DNA of 64,000 nucleotides from Myxococcales bacterium (GTDB taxonomy: Bacteria > Myxococcota_A > Polyangia > Polyangiales > JAFGIB01), in the NCBI GenBank assembly GCA_029880325.1, contig JAOUOP010000030.1, positions 1 to 64,000 of the forward strand, in the 5' to 3' direction. The notes under the pieces are model-generated. The model saw only the letters and a list, made by a program, of their open reading frames with translations, did not search any database and had not been told where the DNA came from. Below, piece by piece: positions 50,718 to 59,096 of the stretch (its first letter is position 1; each line of letters opens with the position of its first letter). The translations under genes were made by a program, and so were the position numbers.

Positions 50718-52310
50718 ATGCTCCTTTTCAATCGAACGAATGCCCCCACGGCCGCGGCGCTGGCGCTGGGCGTGCTGCTGATGCCGTCCGCTGCCCTGCA
50801 GGCGCAGGGCGCGGCCGCCGCCAGCGCGGAGGCCAAGCCCGCCGCGCCCAAGCCCGCCGCACCCAAGTCTGCCCCCGCCTCGGCTCCGAAGGCCGCGGCG
50901 CCCAAGACGCCAGCGGCGAAGGCGCCGGCCGCAGGTAAGGCCGCCGAGGCCGGCTCGGGGGTGAAGCTGCCGGTGCTGCGCCGCACGCTCGCCAATGGCC
51001 TGCGCGTGGTGATGAGCCCCGACAAGACCGTGCCCACCACGGCCGTTGCGATCTACTACGACGTGGGCTCCCGCGACGAGCAGCCCGGAGGCTCGGGCTT
51101 CGCCCACCTCTTCGAGCACATGATGTTTCAGGGCTCGCGCAACGTGGGCAAGGGCGAGCACTTCCAGCTGGTGATGAACCGCGGTGGCTCGGCCAACGGC
51201 ACCACCAGCCACGACCGCACCAACTACTATCAAACGGTGCCGAGCAACGATCTGGCGCTGGCGCTGTGGCTCGAGGCCGATCGCATGCGCTCGCTTGCGA
51301 TCACCCAGGATAACTTCGAAAACCAGCGCCAGACCGTGATGGAGGAGCGTCGCCAGAGCTACGACAACAGCCCCTACATGAAGTCGATGCTGCGCATCAA
51401 CGAGCTGGCCTACGGCGATTACTTCCCCTACGCCCACAGCACCATCGGTGACATGGCCGACCTGCAGAAGGCGCCGCTTTCGGCGGTACAAGAGTTCTTC
51501 GACACCTACTACGCTCCCAACAACGCCGTGCTGGGGATCGTCGGCGACTTCGAGCCCGAGGCCGCCATGGTCTTGGTCGAGAAGTATTTCGGCGCCATTC
51601 CCAAGCGCAGCACCCGCGCGTTTAACGCGCCGCCGCCGGCGGCGCAAAAGGCCGAGCGCCGCGAGAGCATGAGCGATCCGCTGGCGGAGCTGCCGGCTTT
51701 CCACATCGCTTACCACATCCCGCCCGAGCACACCGACGACCACTATCCCCTCGACGTGCTGGCCATGGTGCTCGGCGACGGCGAGAGTTCGCGCCTCTAT
51801 CAACAGCTGGTCAAGGGGCAGGAATTGCTGCAGGAGATCGACGTCAACACCGACGGTCGGCGCGGGCCCGATCTCTTCAGCGTCTGGGCGGTCTGCGCCA
51901 AGGACAAGAAGGCCGAGGCGGCGCGCGCGGTGATCTACGAGGAGCTTTCGGCCATCGCCAAGCGCGGGATTCGCGACGAGGAGCTGCAGAAGGCCAAAAA
52001 TCGCATCCGCTCCTATTTCGTCTTCGGGCTGCAGAGCAACCTGCAGCGTGCGCAGCGCCTGGCCGAATTCGAGCTCTACTGGGGCGACCCCGAGCTGCTC
52101 AACGCCGAGGCCGACCGTTACCTGGCGGTGACCGTGGACGACGTCAAGCGCGTCGCGGGCCAGTATTTCGCCGCCGAAAATCGCACCGTGCTCGATGTCC
52201 TGCCCGTGGCCAAGGCCGAGCCGCCCGCGCCCGCGAAAGCGGCGGATAAGGCCGACACTACCAAGAAGAAGGGCAAGCAGTCCGCGCCCGCGAAAGGCAA
52301 GCAGCCATGA
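50718..52310 (+). CDS. M16 family zinc peptidase, catalytic subunit
   Basis: The 530-residue protein has a Sec signal peptide (about 1-32, ending LQAQG) and an Ala/Pro/Lys-rich linker (about 33-75). The zinc site HLFEHMMFQG (His-x-x-Glu-His) is intact, and EERRQSYDNSP supplies the downstream acidic ligand. The second half carries the inactive M16 repeat with SSRLYQQLVKGQELLQEI. The C-terminus is Lys/Ala-rich. Proteins like this clear peptides in the periplasm. Its stop overlaps the next gene by 4 bases (ATGA), and that gene codes for the non-catalytic half. Confidence 0.93.
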   Translation: MLLFNRTNAPTAAALALGVLLMPSAALQAQGAAAASAEAKPAAPKPAAPKSAPASAPKAAAPKTPAAKAPAAGKAAEAGSGVKLPVLRRTLANGLRVVMSPDKTVPTTAVAIYYDVGSRDEQPGGSGFAHLFEHMMFQGSRNVGKGEHFQLVMNRGGSANGTTSHDRTNYYQTVPSNDLALALWLEADRMRSLAITQDNFENQRQTVMEERRQSYDNSPYMKSMLRINELAYGDYFPYAHSTIGDMADLQKAPLSAVQEFFDTYYAPNNAVLGIVGDFEPEAAMVLVEKYFGAIPKRSTRAFNAPPPAAQKAERRESMSDPLAELPAFHIAYHIPPEHTDDHYPLDVLAMVLGDGESSRLYQQLVKGQELLQEIDVNTDGRRGPDLFSVWAVCAKDKKAEAARAVIYEELSAIAKRGIRDEELQKAKNRIRSYFVFGLQSNLQRAQRLAEFELYWGDPELLNAEADRYLAVTVDDVKRVAGQYFAAENRTVLDVLPVAKAEPPAPAKAADKADTTKKKGKQSAPAKGKQP

Positions 52311-53956
52311 AGTCGCAATCGCCCGTCATCTCTTCACTCGCGCTGATGTCGGCGCTGGCCCTGGGCTGCGGCGCCGCACCGCGGAGCGCGCCTGAAACGC
52401 CCTCGGCTGCCACCGAAGCCGGCGGTGAAGCCGCCGCGCCCGCTGTGGCCAAGGAGGCGCCCCCGCCGTCGGAGCCGCCCCGGGAGATCCACTTCCCGCC
52501 CATCATGCGCAGCGAAACCCCCAATGGCCTCGAGCTCAACGCCGTGGAGTTGCGCGCGCTGCCGTTGGTTCAGCTCAAGCTCGTGATCAAGAGCGGCAGC
52601 GCCGACGATCCCGACAACCTGCCGGGCCTCGCGCAGCTGACGGCCTCGATGCTGAAGGAGGGAACGCGCCGGAGCAGCAGCGCCAAGCTGGCCGAGGCCA
52701 TCGACTTCCTGGGCGCCCACCTGTCGATTCACAACGACGAGGAGCACATCTATCTCGAGATGCGCGCCATGAGCGAGCACTTCGAGCGGGCCCTGGGGCT
52801 TTTGGCCGAGGTCGCCATGGGGCCGCGCTTCGACGCCAAGGAGCTGGCCAAGCTCAAGACGCGCGAGCTGGCGCGGCTGGAGCTGCAGCGCCAGAACCCA
52901 CGCTTTTTGGCTTCGCGGGAGTTTCACCGTGCGGCCTACGGTGAGCATCCCTACGCCGAGATCGACACCAGCGCCGACGTCATCAAGCGCTTGAACAAGA
53001 AGCACCTGGTCGACTGGCATCGCAAGCACTTCGCACCCAACAACGCCTTTTTGGTGGTGGTGGGTGATGTCGGCGGCGAGCAGGTCAAGGAGGCCGCTGG
53101 TCGCTTCTTCAAGGGTTGGACCAAGCGCAAGCTCTCCGAGACCACCTACGCGCCGGTCGCCGAGCGTGCCCAGCGGCAGGTGGTGATCGTCGACCGGCCC
53201 GAGTCGGTGCAGTCCGTGATCTACTACGGCAACCTGGCGCTCTCGCGGGGCGACGCCGACTACATTCCGCTGATGGTGGCCAACCAGGTGCTGGGCGGAT
53301 CGGCCGCTTCGCGTCTCTTCATGGACCTGCGCGAGAAGCGCAGCCTGACCTACGGCGCCTACAGCGACGTGGGCGAGCGCGTGAAGGTCGCGCCCTTCAT
53401 CGCCTTTGCCGCCGTGCGCAACGAGGTCACGGCCGAGGCGGTCAAGGCTCTGACCGAGCACCTCGATCGCATCGTCAGCAGCTCCGCCCAGGAGCAGGAG
53501 CTGGCCGACGCCAAGCGCTTCCTGATCGATCGCTTTCCGCTGAGCATCGACACCGCCGGCAAGATCGCCGGCCTGGTGGCCGAGCTTCGCTCCCACGGCT
53601 TGCCCGACGACTATTGGGATCGCTTCCGCAAGGAGATCGCCCAGGTCTCGGCGGAAGGCGCGCTGCAAGCGGCCAAGAAGTACATCAAGCCAGCGCAGGC
53701 CCTGATCGTGGTCGTGGGCAAGGCAGCCGAGATCAAGGGGGCGCTGTCGGCCTATGGACCGGTCACGGTGCTCAATCCGGAGGGCGAGGTGATCGTCAAG
53801 CCCGAGGGTGCTGCGGGTGAAAAGCCCGCGGCTGCAGCTGCGGCACCCGCAGCCAAGCCAGCTGCCGAAAAGCCAGCTGCCGAAAAGCCGGCCGCCAAGC
53901 CCGCACCTGCCAAGCCCGCACCTGCCAAGACAGGTGCGAGCAAGCCGGGAGCCTGA
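52307..53956 (+). CDS. M16 family non-catalytic partner, lipoprotein
   Basis: The 549-residue protein has a signal peptide with the lipobox LALGC (Cys near residue 21) and an M16 two-domain fold. At the zinc-site position the sequence reads GLAQLTASML, so the HxxEH ligands are lost. In the second half the Arg/Tyr pair motif REKRSLTYGAYSDV is intact, as in the non-catalytic partners of M16B hetero-oligomers. The tail is a Lys/Ala/Pro repeat (AAEKPAAEKPAAKPAPAKPAP). It follows the catalytic gene with overlap and precedes glmS by 3 bases. Confidence 0.92.
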   Translation: MKSQSPVISSLALMSALALGCGAAPRSAPETPSAATEAGGEAAAPAVAKEAPPPSEPPREIHFPPIMRSETPNGLELNAVELRALPLVQLKLVIKSGSADDPDNLPGLAQLTASMLKEGTRRSSSAKLAEAIDFLGAHLSIHNDEEHIYLEMRAMSEHFERALGLLAEVAMGPRFDAKELAKLKTRELARLELQRQNPRFLASREFHRAAYGEHPYAEIDTSADVIKRLNKKHLVDWHRKHFAPNNAFLVVVGDVGGEQVKEAAGRFFKGWTKRKLSETTYAPVAERAQRQVVIVDRPESVQSVIYYGNLALSRGDADYIPLMVANQVLGGSAASRLFMDLREKRSLTYGAYSDVGERVKVAPFIAFAAVRNEVTAEAVKALTEHLDRIVSSSAQEQELADAKRFLIDRFPLSIDTAGKIAGLVAELRSHGLPDDYWDRFRKEIAQVSAEGALQAAKKYIKPAQALIVVVGKAAEIKGALSAYGPVTVLNPEGEVIVKPEGAAGEKPAAAAAAPAAKPAAEKPAAEKPAAKPAPAKPAPAKTGASKPGA

Positions 53957-53959
53957 GCC

Positions 53960-55792
53960 ATGTGCGGCATCGTCGGCTACGTGGGTGGCGCCGAGTGCGT
54001 CCCGATTCTCATCGATGGCCTCAAGCGCCTGGAGTACAGGGGCTACGATTCGGCCGGCCTGGCGATCCACGACGGTCAGAAAATCGACGTGGTGCGCGCC
54101 GTGGGCAAGCTGCGCGAGCTGGAGCGTGCGCTCGAGCAGCGGCCACTGTCGGGCCAGACGGGCATCGGCCACACCCGCTGGGCCACACACGGCAGCCCGA
54201 CGGAGGTCAACGCCCATCCCCACGTCGCAGGCGATGTTGCCGTCATCCACAACGGCATCATCGAAAACCACCTGGCGTTGCGGGCCGAGTTGGAAGCCGG
54301 TGGCCGCAGCTTTGCCAGCGACACCGACACCGAGATCATCGCCCACCTGGTTGACGAAGAGTTACGTCGCGACGCCGACCTGGAGCAGGCTGTTCGCGGT
54401 GCGCTCAGGCGCGTCCAGGGCGCCTATGCGATCGCTGTTACTAGCGTCCGCGAGCCCGCGCGGCTGGTGGTGGCCAAGAGCGCTTCACCATTGGTTATCG
54501 GTCTGGGCGAGGGTGAGAACTTCTGCGGGAGCGACATTCCGGCGCTTTTGCCCTACACGCGCCGCATGATCGTGTTGGAGGACGGTCAAATGGCCGTGCT
54601 CGAGCGCGATGGGGTGCGCCTGAGCACACTCGACGGGGCGAGTGTGGAGCCCCAGGTGCGCAGCATCGACTGGTCGCCGGTAATGGCAGAGAAGGAGGGC
54701 TACAAGCACTTCATGCTCAAGGAGATCTTCGAGCAGCCACGGGCCATCGAGGATACCCTTCGCGGCCGTCTCGACCGCGAGCATGGCGACATCGCCGGCG
54801 TCGAGTTCGGCCTGACCCAGGCCGACGCCGCCGCGATCGAGCGCGTCGTCTTGCTGGCCTGCGGCACCAGCCATCACGCCGCCATGATCGGGCGCTACTA
54901 CATCGAGGAACTCGCCGGCCTCGGCGCCAGCGTGGAGCTGGCCAGCGAGTTTCGCGGCCGCGACCCGGTGGTGGGATCGGGTGACCTGGTGGTGGCCATC
55001 AGCCAGTCGGGGGAGACCCTCGACACCCTGATGGCCGCCCGCCTGGCCAAGGGAAAGGGCGCGCGCGTGCTCGCGATCGCCAACGTCATGGGCAGCGCCA
55101 TCCCGCGCATGGCCGATGGCGAACTCTACACGCGCGCCGGGCCGGAAATCGGCGTGGCCTCGACCAAGTGCTTCACTACCCAGGTGGCCGCGCTCTTGAT
55201 GCTCGCCGCCTACATCGGTCGCCGTCGCCAGGTGCTGTCGCCCGAACGTCTGGGTGCGCTGGTCGAGGAGATGGCGCGCCTGCCCCATCTGATGCGCGAT
55301 GTCCTTCAGGGCACGCGTCAACTGGTGGCTAACCTGGCGCGCCGCTATTTGACGGCCCGTGACGTGCTCTTCCTGGGGCGCGGGCTGAGCTTTCCCATCG
55401 CCCTCGAGGGTGCGCTCAAGCTCAAGGAGATCTCCTACGTGCACGCCGAGGGCTACGCCGCAGGCGAGATGAAGCACGGCCCCATCGCCCTGATCGACAG
55501 CGAGGTGCCGGTGTTGGTGGTGGTGCCCGATGACAGCTGCCGCGAGCGCAGCATGAGCAACCTCCAGGAGGCCAAAGCCCGCGGTGGTCGCATCATCGCC
55601 GTCTCCACCGAGGGTGATGACGAGGTGGGGCGCCTGGCCGACGATCGCATCGAGGTGCCGGCGGCCGACCCGCTGCTGTCGCCGCTTTTGACCATCCTTC
55701 CGCTTCAACTCTACGCCTACTACGTGGCCGACCTGAAGGGCACAGACGTTGATCAGCCCCGCAACCTCGCCAAGACGGTCACAGTCGAGTAG
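53960..55792 (+). CDS. glmS: Glutamine-fructose-6-phosphate aminotransferase
   Basis: Makes glucosamine-6-phosphate from fructose-6-phosphate and glutamine, the entry to amino-sugar and cell-wall synthesis. The catalytic Cys2 is in MCGIVGYVGG. The glutaminase domain (about 1-240) has GHTRWATHGSPTEVNAHPH. Two SIS domains follow with LLACGTSHHAAMIGRYYIEE, SQSGETLDTLMA and ELKEISYVHAEG-like GALKLKEISYVHAEGYAAGEMKHGP. The end NLAKTVTVE is canonical. At 610 residues it is full length. No riboswitch-like leader is possible, as it starts 3 bases after the preceding gene. Confidence 0.97.
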   Translation: MCGIVGYVGGAECVPILIDGLKRLEYRGYDSAGLAIHDGQKIDVVRAVGKLRELERALEQRPLSGQTGIGHTRWATHGSPTEVNAHPHVAGDVAVIHNGIIENHLALRAELEAGGRSFASDTDTEIIAHLVDEELRRDADLEQAVRGALRRVQGAYAIAVTSVREPARLVVAKSASPLVIGLGEGENFCGSDIPALLPYTRRMIVLEDGQMAVLERDGVRLSTLDGASVEPQVRSIDWSPVMAEKEGYKHFMLKEIFEQPRAIEDTLRGRLDREHGDIAGVEFGLTQADAAAIERVVLLACGTSHHAAMIGRYYIEELAGLGASVELASEFRGRDPVVGSGDLVVAISQSGETLDTLMAARLAKGKGARVLAIANVMGSAIPRMADGELYTRAGPEIGVASTKCFTTQVAALLMLAAYIGRRRQVLSPERLGALVEEMARLPHLMRDVLQGTRQLVANLARRYLTARDVLFLGRGLSFPIALEGALKLKEISYVHAEGYAAGEMKHGPIALIDSEVPVLVVVPDDSCRERSMSNLQEAKARGGRIIAVSTEGDDEVGRLADDRIEVPAADPLLSPLLTILPLQLYAYYVADLKGTDVDQPRNLAKTVTVE

Positions 55793-55822
55793 GCCCAGGG
55801 TAGGCCTGGAGTCGGCAGGACG

Positions 55823-57037
55823 GTGCGCGTCGGCATTTTGACAACCAGTTTCCCGCGCCATCCGGGTGACGTCGCCGGTTGCTTCGTGCTCGGCTTTGCG
55901 CGGGCGCTGCGCGCGCGCGGCCATGGCGTGGAGGTGCTGTGTCCGCAGCCGGCGGAGGCTTCGTCGCCAGGTGTCTTCGACGAGATCGCCGTTAGGCACG
56001 TGCCCTACCTGCGCCCGCGCGCCCTGCAGCGCACTTTCTACAATGCCGGCGCACCCGAGAACCTGCGGGCCGATCCCCTTGCCTGGCTCGGTCCCGTGCC
56101 ATTCACGCTGGCTCTGACGGCGCGGGCGATGGCTTCGCGTGGGCGCTGGGATGCGCTGGTCAGCCACTGGGCGCTACCCTGCGGTGTCGTGGCCGGTGCC
56201 GTGGCCGCCGGTCGGCCGCATCTGTCGGTGCTGCACTCGGCGGACATCCACCTTCTGTCGCGGCTGCCGGGGCGGGCGGCGATCGCCAGCCGTCTTCTGC
56301 ACTCGGCCAGCGCCCTGTGGTTTGTCTCGGCCGACGGCTACGCGCGCTTTTTCGATCTGCTGCCGCGCTCGGAGCGCGCGCGGATGGCGGGGCTGGCCCA
56401 CGTCGAGCCCATGGGTGTCGACCCGCCGGTGCCCCCGCTCCTGGGCCGGCTGCGCCTGCGGCAACGGCTGGGCCTCAAGCGCTTCACGCTGTTGAGCCTG
56501 GGTCGGCTGGTGCCGATCAAGGGTATCGCCGAGGCGGTTGAGGAGTTGGGCGACGACGAATCCCTGGAGCTGCTGGTGGCCGGCGACGGACCAGAGCGGC
56601 AGCGGCTGGAGCAACTGGCCCGCCACTCGCGGCTGTCGCTCAGGTTGCTGGGCGTGGTGGCGGGCGCCGAGAAAGAAGCGCTTTTGCACGCGGCCGACGG
56701 TCTGCTGCTGGCCTCGCGTCCCAATGGTGGCGGCCGCACCGAGGGCGCGCCCACGGCCGTGCTCGAGGCCATGGCGCGTGGCCTGCCTGTGATCGCCGCG
56801 AGCACCGGGGGCCTGCCGGAGCTGCTCGGACATGGTGAGAGCGGGCTGCTCTTCGATCCCCTCGAGCGCGGCAGCCTGCGGGCGGCGGTGGGGCGCCTGC
56901 GCGACGACGCCGAGCTGCGGACGCGGCTCTCGCGCCGCGCGCTCGAGCAGAGCAGCGCCCGGCTGTGGCCGGCGGTGGCGCCCCGCATCGAAGCGCTGTT
57001 ACAGCCCCGATGGGCCCCTGCTCACTTCCCGATGTAA
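55823..57037 (+). CDS. GT4-family glycosyltransferase
   Basis: The 404-residue GT-B fold enzyme starts at GTG. VGILTTSFPRHPGDVAGCFV is the N-terminal sugar-acceptor loop. LLSLGRLVPIKGIAEAVEEL opens the donor domain, with LLVAGDGPERQRLEQLA and the EGAPTAVLEAMARGLPVIAASTGGLPELL motif (Glu-x7-Glu type) characteristic of the GT4 family. The donor and acceptor are not readable. It lies 30 bases after glmS, which may supply amino-sugar precursors to it. Confidence 0.92.
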   Translation: MRVGILTTSFPRHPGDVAGCFVLGFARALRARGHGVEVLCPQPAEASSPGVFDEIAVRHVPYLRPRALQRTFYNAGAPENLRADPLAWLGPVPFTLALTARAMASRGRWDALVSHWALPCGVVAGAVAAGRPHLSVLHSADIHLLSRLPGRAAIASRLLHSASALWFVSADGYARFFDLLPRSERARMAGLAHVEPMGVDPPVPPLLGRLRLRQRLGLKRFTLLSLGRLVPIKGIAEAVEELGDDESLELLVAGDGPERQRLEQLARHSRLSLRLLGVVAGAEKEALLHAADGLLLASRPNGGGRTEGAPTAVLEAMARGLPVIAASTGGLPELLGHGESGLLFDPLERGSLRAAVGRLRDDAELRTRLSRRALEQSSARLWPAVAPRIEALLQPRWAPAHFPM

Positions 57038-57102
57038 GCACTTTTGGCTAGACCGCCGGAGAGAAAGTGCTTGGCCTGCGACAAATTCTTCCATGATTTG
57101 TC
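57036..57102. repeat. Two inverted repeats downstream of the glycosyltransferase
   Basis: AAGCACTTT (57036-57044) pairs with AAAGTGCTT (57064-57072) around a 19-base loop. GACAAAT (57080-57086) pairs with ATTTGTC (57096-57102) around a 9-base loop. Neither is followed by a T run. They lie immediately after the glycosyltransferase stop and may mark the ends of transcripts from both sides. Confidence 0.45.
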
Positions 57103-57251
57103 TGAAAAATGCACGAGAGTGAAATGGATCACAGGCACCTGCCCGCGATAGGAGCTAGGTTCAAGACATGTGACCGGGTCGGCTTGCCATGTTGCCGCGG
57201 GCCCGGTCGCAAGGGGGGCTTTCCGGGGCGATTCGATTGATTTCACTCGCG

Positions 57252-58532
57252 TCACGCGGGCGGCAGCGCCCCGCGCATCTCGGCTGCATCGGTGAAGCGC
57301 TCGTCGGGGTCTTTGGCCAGGCCGCGGTCGATGAAGACCTCCCAGGCCGCCGGCACGTCTCGAAAGTCCTCCAGCGAGGGGACCGTCTCGGTGCAGTGGG
57401 CGATGCCCACGGCGATCGGTGAGTCGCCTTTGAAGGGCGGCGAGCCTGCGATCATGTGGAAGGCGATGCAGGCGGCGGCGTAGAGGTCGGTGCGCCCGTC
57501 CACATCCTTGCCCTGGATCTGTTCGGGCGCCATGTACTCGGGGGTGCCCATGACCACGCCGGTGGCGGTCAGGCCCTCGCGATAGGGCAGGCGTGCCACG
57601 CCGAAGTCGATCACGCGCACATCACCGCCGTGGTCGATCAGCACGTTGTCAGGCTTCAGGTCCCGATGCACGACGCCAGCCCCGTGGGCGGCTTCGAGCG
57701 CGTCGCAAAGCTGGGCCAGGATGTTGCGTACCTGGGCCAGCGGCAGCGCGCCGTCGCGTGCCAGCCGCTGGCGTAGGCTCTCGCCCCGCACGTACTCCAT
57801 GGAGATGAAGTGCACGCCGCGGTCGACGCCGATGTCGTGCAGGCGCACCACGTTGGGGTGGGTGATGCGGCGAGCGGCCGTCGCTTCGCGGCGAAAGCGC
57901 TCGACGGCGTCGGGATCGAGCAGCGAGACGCCGGCCATGACCTTTAGCGCCACGGTTTCGTCCAGCGTCTCGTCGTGGGCGGTGTAGACCTCGCCCATGG
58001 CGCCAGCGCCGAGCGCCCCCTCAATGACGAAGCGATCGGCCACGCGCATGCCCCGGCGCAGGCTGCCGGTGTCGGAGGGTCCGGGGCGATCGCCGGCGCG
58101 GCGGATGCCCGTGGGGGCAAGGGAGGCGTCGGCTGAATCGCGCTCCCGCATCGCGGCGGCGGGGTCCTTGCGGCGTGCGGGTGCGGCACTGGGCAGCCGC
58201 GAGCGGCCGGCGCGGCCCGCCTCGAGCGCGCCCATGGCCGAGCCAGCGGAATCGCCCGCCGACAGCATCAGCTGCTGGGTAGCCAGCCGCGCCAGCTTGC
58301 GATTGAGTTCGTAGTCCACGTCGCAGACGATGGCCTCGAGGGTCTGCAGCCGCTCCTCGTACTTGGCGCTCTTCTTTTCGAGCACCCGAAGCTCGGCGGT
58401 TTTGGCGTCGATCAGCCGCTGCAGCTTACGCGAGCTGCGGCCCCCGCGGGCCGCGTCCAGGAAGGCTGGAAAGCCGCGCACCCAGATCGTGATCGAGCCG
58501 AAGATGATGAAAACGATGAGCGCGGCTTCCAT
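57252..58532 (-). CDS. PspB-like membrane/coiled-coil protein fused to Ser/Thr kinase
   Basis: The 426-residue protein starts with a membrane helix (EAALIVFIIFGSITIWV) and a coiled coil ending KYEERLQTLEAIVCDVDYELN. This closely resembles phage-shock protein PspB (membrane helix plus MRERIQALESIL-like helix). A flexible linker (about 95-160) leads to a complete kinase domain: GALGAGAMGEVY, VALKVM, VVHRDLKPDNVL, IDFGVARL and GTPEYMAPEQIQG. The protein ends right after the kinase domain. The natural reading is a kinase tied to inner-membrane stress sensing. That link is inference from the N-terminal similarity. It is flanked by an acyl carrier protein gene. Confidence 0.9.
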   Translation of the reverse strand: MEAALIVFIIFGSITIWVRGFPAFLDAARGGRSSRKLQRLIDAKTAELRVLEKKSAKYEERLQTLEAIVCDVDYELNRKLARLATQQLMLSAGDSAGSAMGALEAGRAGRSRLPSAAPARRKDPAAAMRERDSADASLAPTGIRRAGDRPGPSDTGSLRRGMRVADRFVIEGALGAGAMGEVYTAHDETLDETVALKVMAGVSLLDPDAVERFRREATAARRITHPNVVRLHDIGVDRGVHFISMEYVRGESLRQRLARDGALPLAQVRNILAQLCDALEAAHGAGVVHRDLKPDNVLIDHGGDVRVIDFGVARLPYREGLTATGVVMGTPEYMAPEQIQGKDVDGRTDLYAAACIAFHMIAGSPPFKGDSPIAVGIAHCTETVPSLEDFRDVPAAWEVFIDRGLAKDPDERFTDAAEMRGALPPA

Positions 58533-58580
58533 CGCGCCCGGAGCATAGCCCGGAACATGCGCGAAGGCGCAAACCGGGAT

Positions 58581-58829
58581 TCAGCCCGCGAACTTGCTTT
58601 CGATCAGGTCGGTGAGCTGGCCGATCGTGTGAATTTCGCCCAGTTCATCGGTGGGCAGAAAGATCCCGAGTTCCCGCTCGAGCATGCCGACCATCTCGAG
58701 CGTGCTCAGGGAGTCGAGGCCGAGCTCGGCGATCACCAGGCTCTCCGCGAACTTGGGGAACTCCCGCTCGGCGATCTCGTGCGCGAATTCCTGAATGTTT
58801 TCGATGATTTGTGCCCGCGACGGCGGCAT
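58581..58829 (-). CDS. Acyl carrier protein
   Basis: The 82-residue protein has the 4'-phosphopantetheine attachment Ser in ELGLDSLSTLEMV. Helices I-III and the acidic surface are normal, and the length is typical. AGGAAG lies about 8 bases before the ATG. No fatty acid synthase, ketosynthase or polyketide genes are nearby, so it is a free-standing or specialised ACP. It lies 48 bases upstream of the PspB-kinase gene in the same direction and may be cotranscribed with it. Confidence 0.92.
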   Translation of the reverse strand: MPPSRAQIIENIQEFAHEIAEREFPKFAESLVIAELGLDSLSTLEMVGMLERELGIFLPTDELGEIHTIGQLTDLIESKFAG

Positions 58830-59096
58830 CGCAATAACTTCCTGCGCTGGCCTCGGGCAGCGCCGCCCGGGCGGCCGGGAGACTAGACGCTGACAACCGC
58901 GGGCGCCACCCCAATCGGCGTGCGCTCTTTGCTGGCGGGCGCAGCCCCAGTCGGGCGGCGCCTAACGGCATGTCAGAGGTGAAAAGATCGGGCGGATCAC
59001 GTACATTCGCGCGGCCGTTCGTGGTTCGGGCTGGCAGTGCGGCCGACCGTCGGCGGGTAGCGGGGCGAATCTGCGAAATGCCCCGGTAGAGCGACC

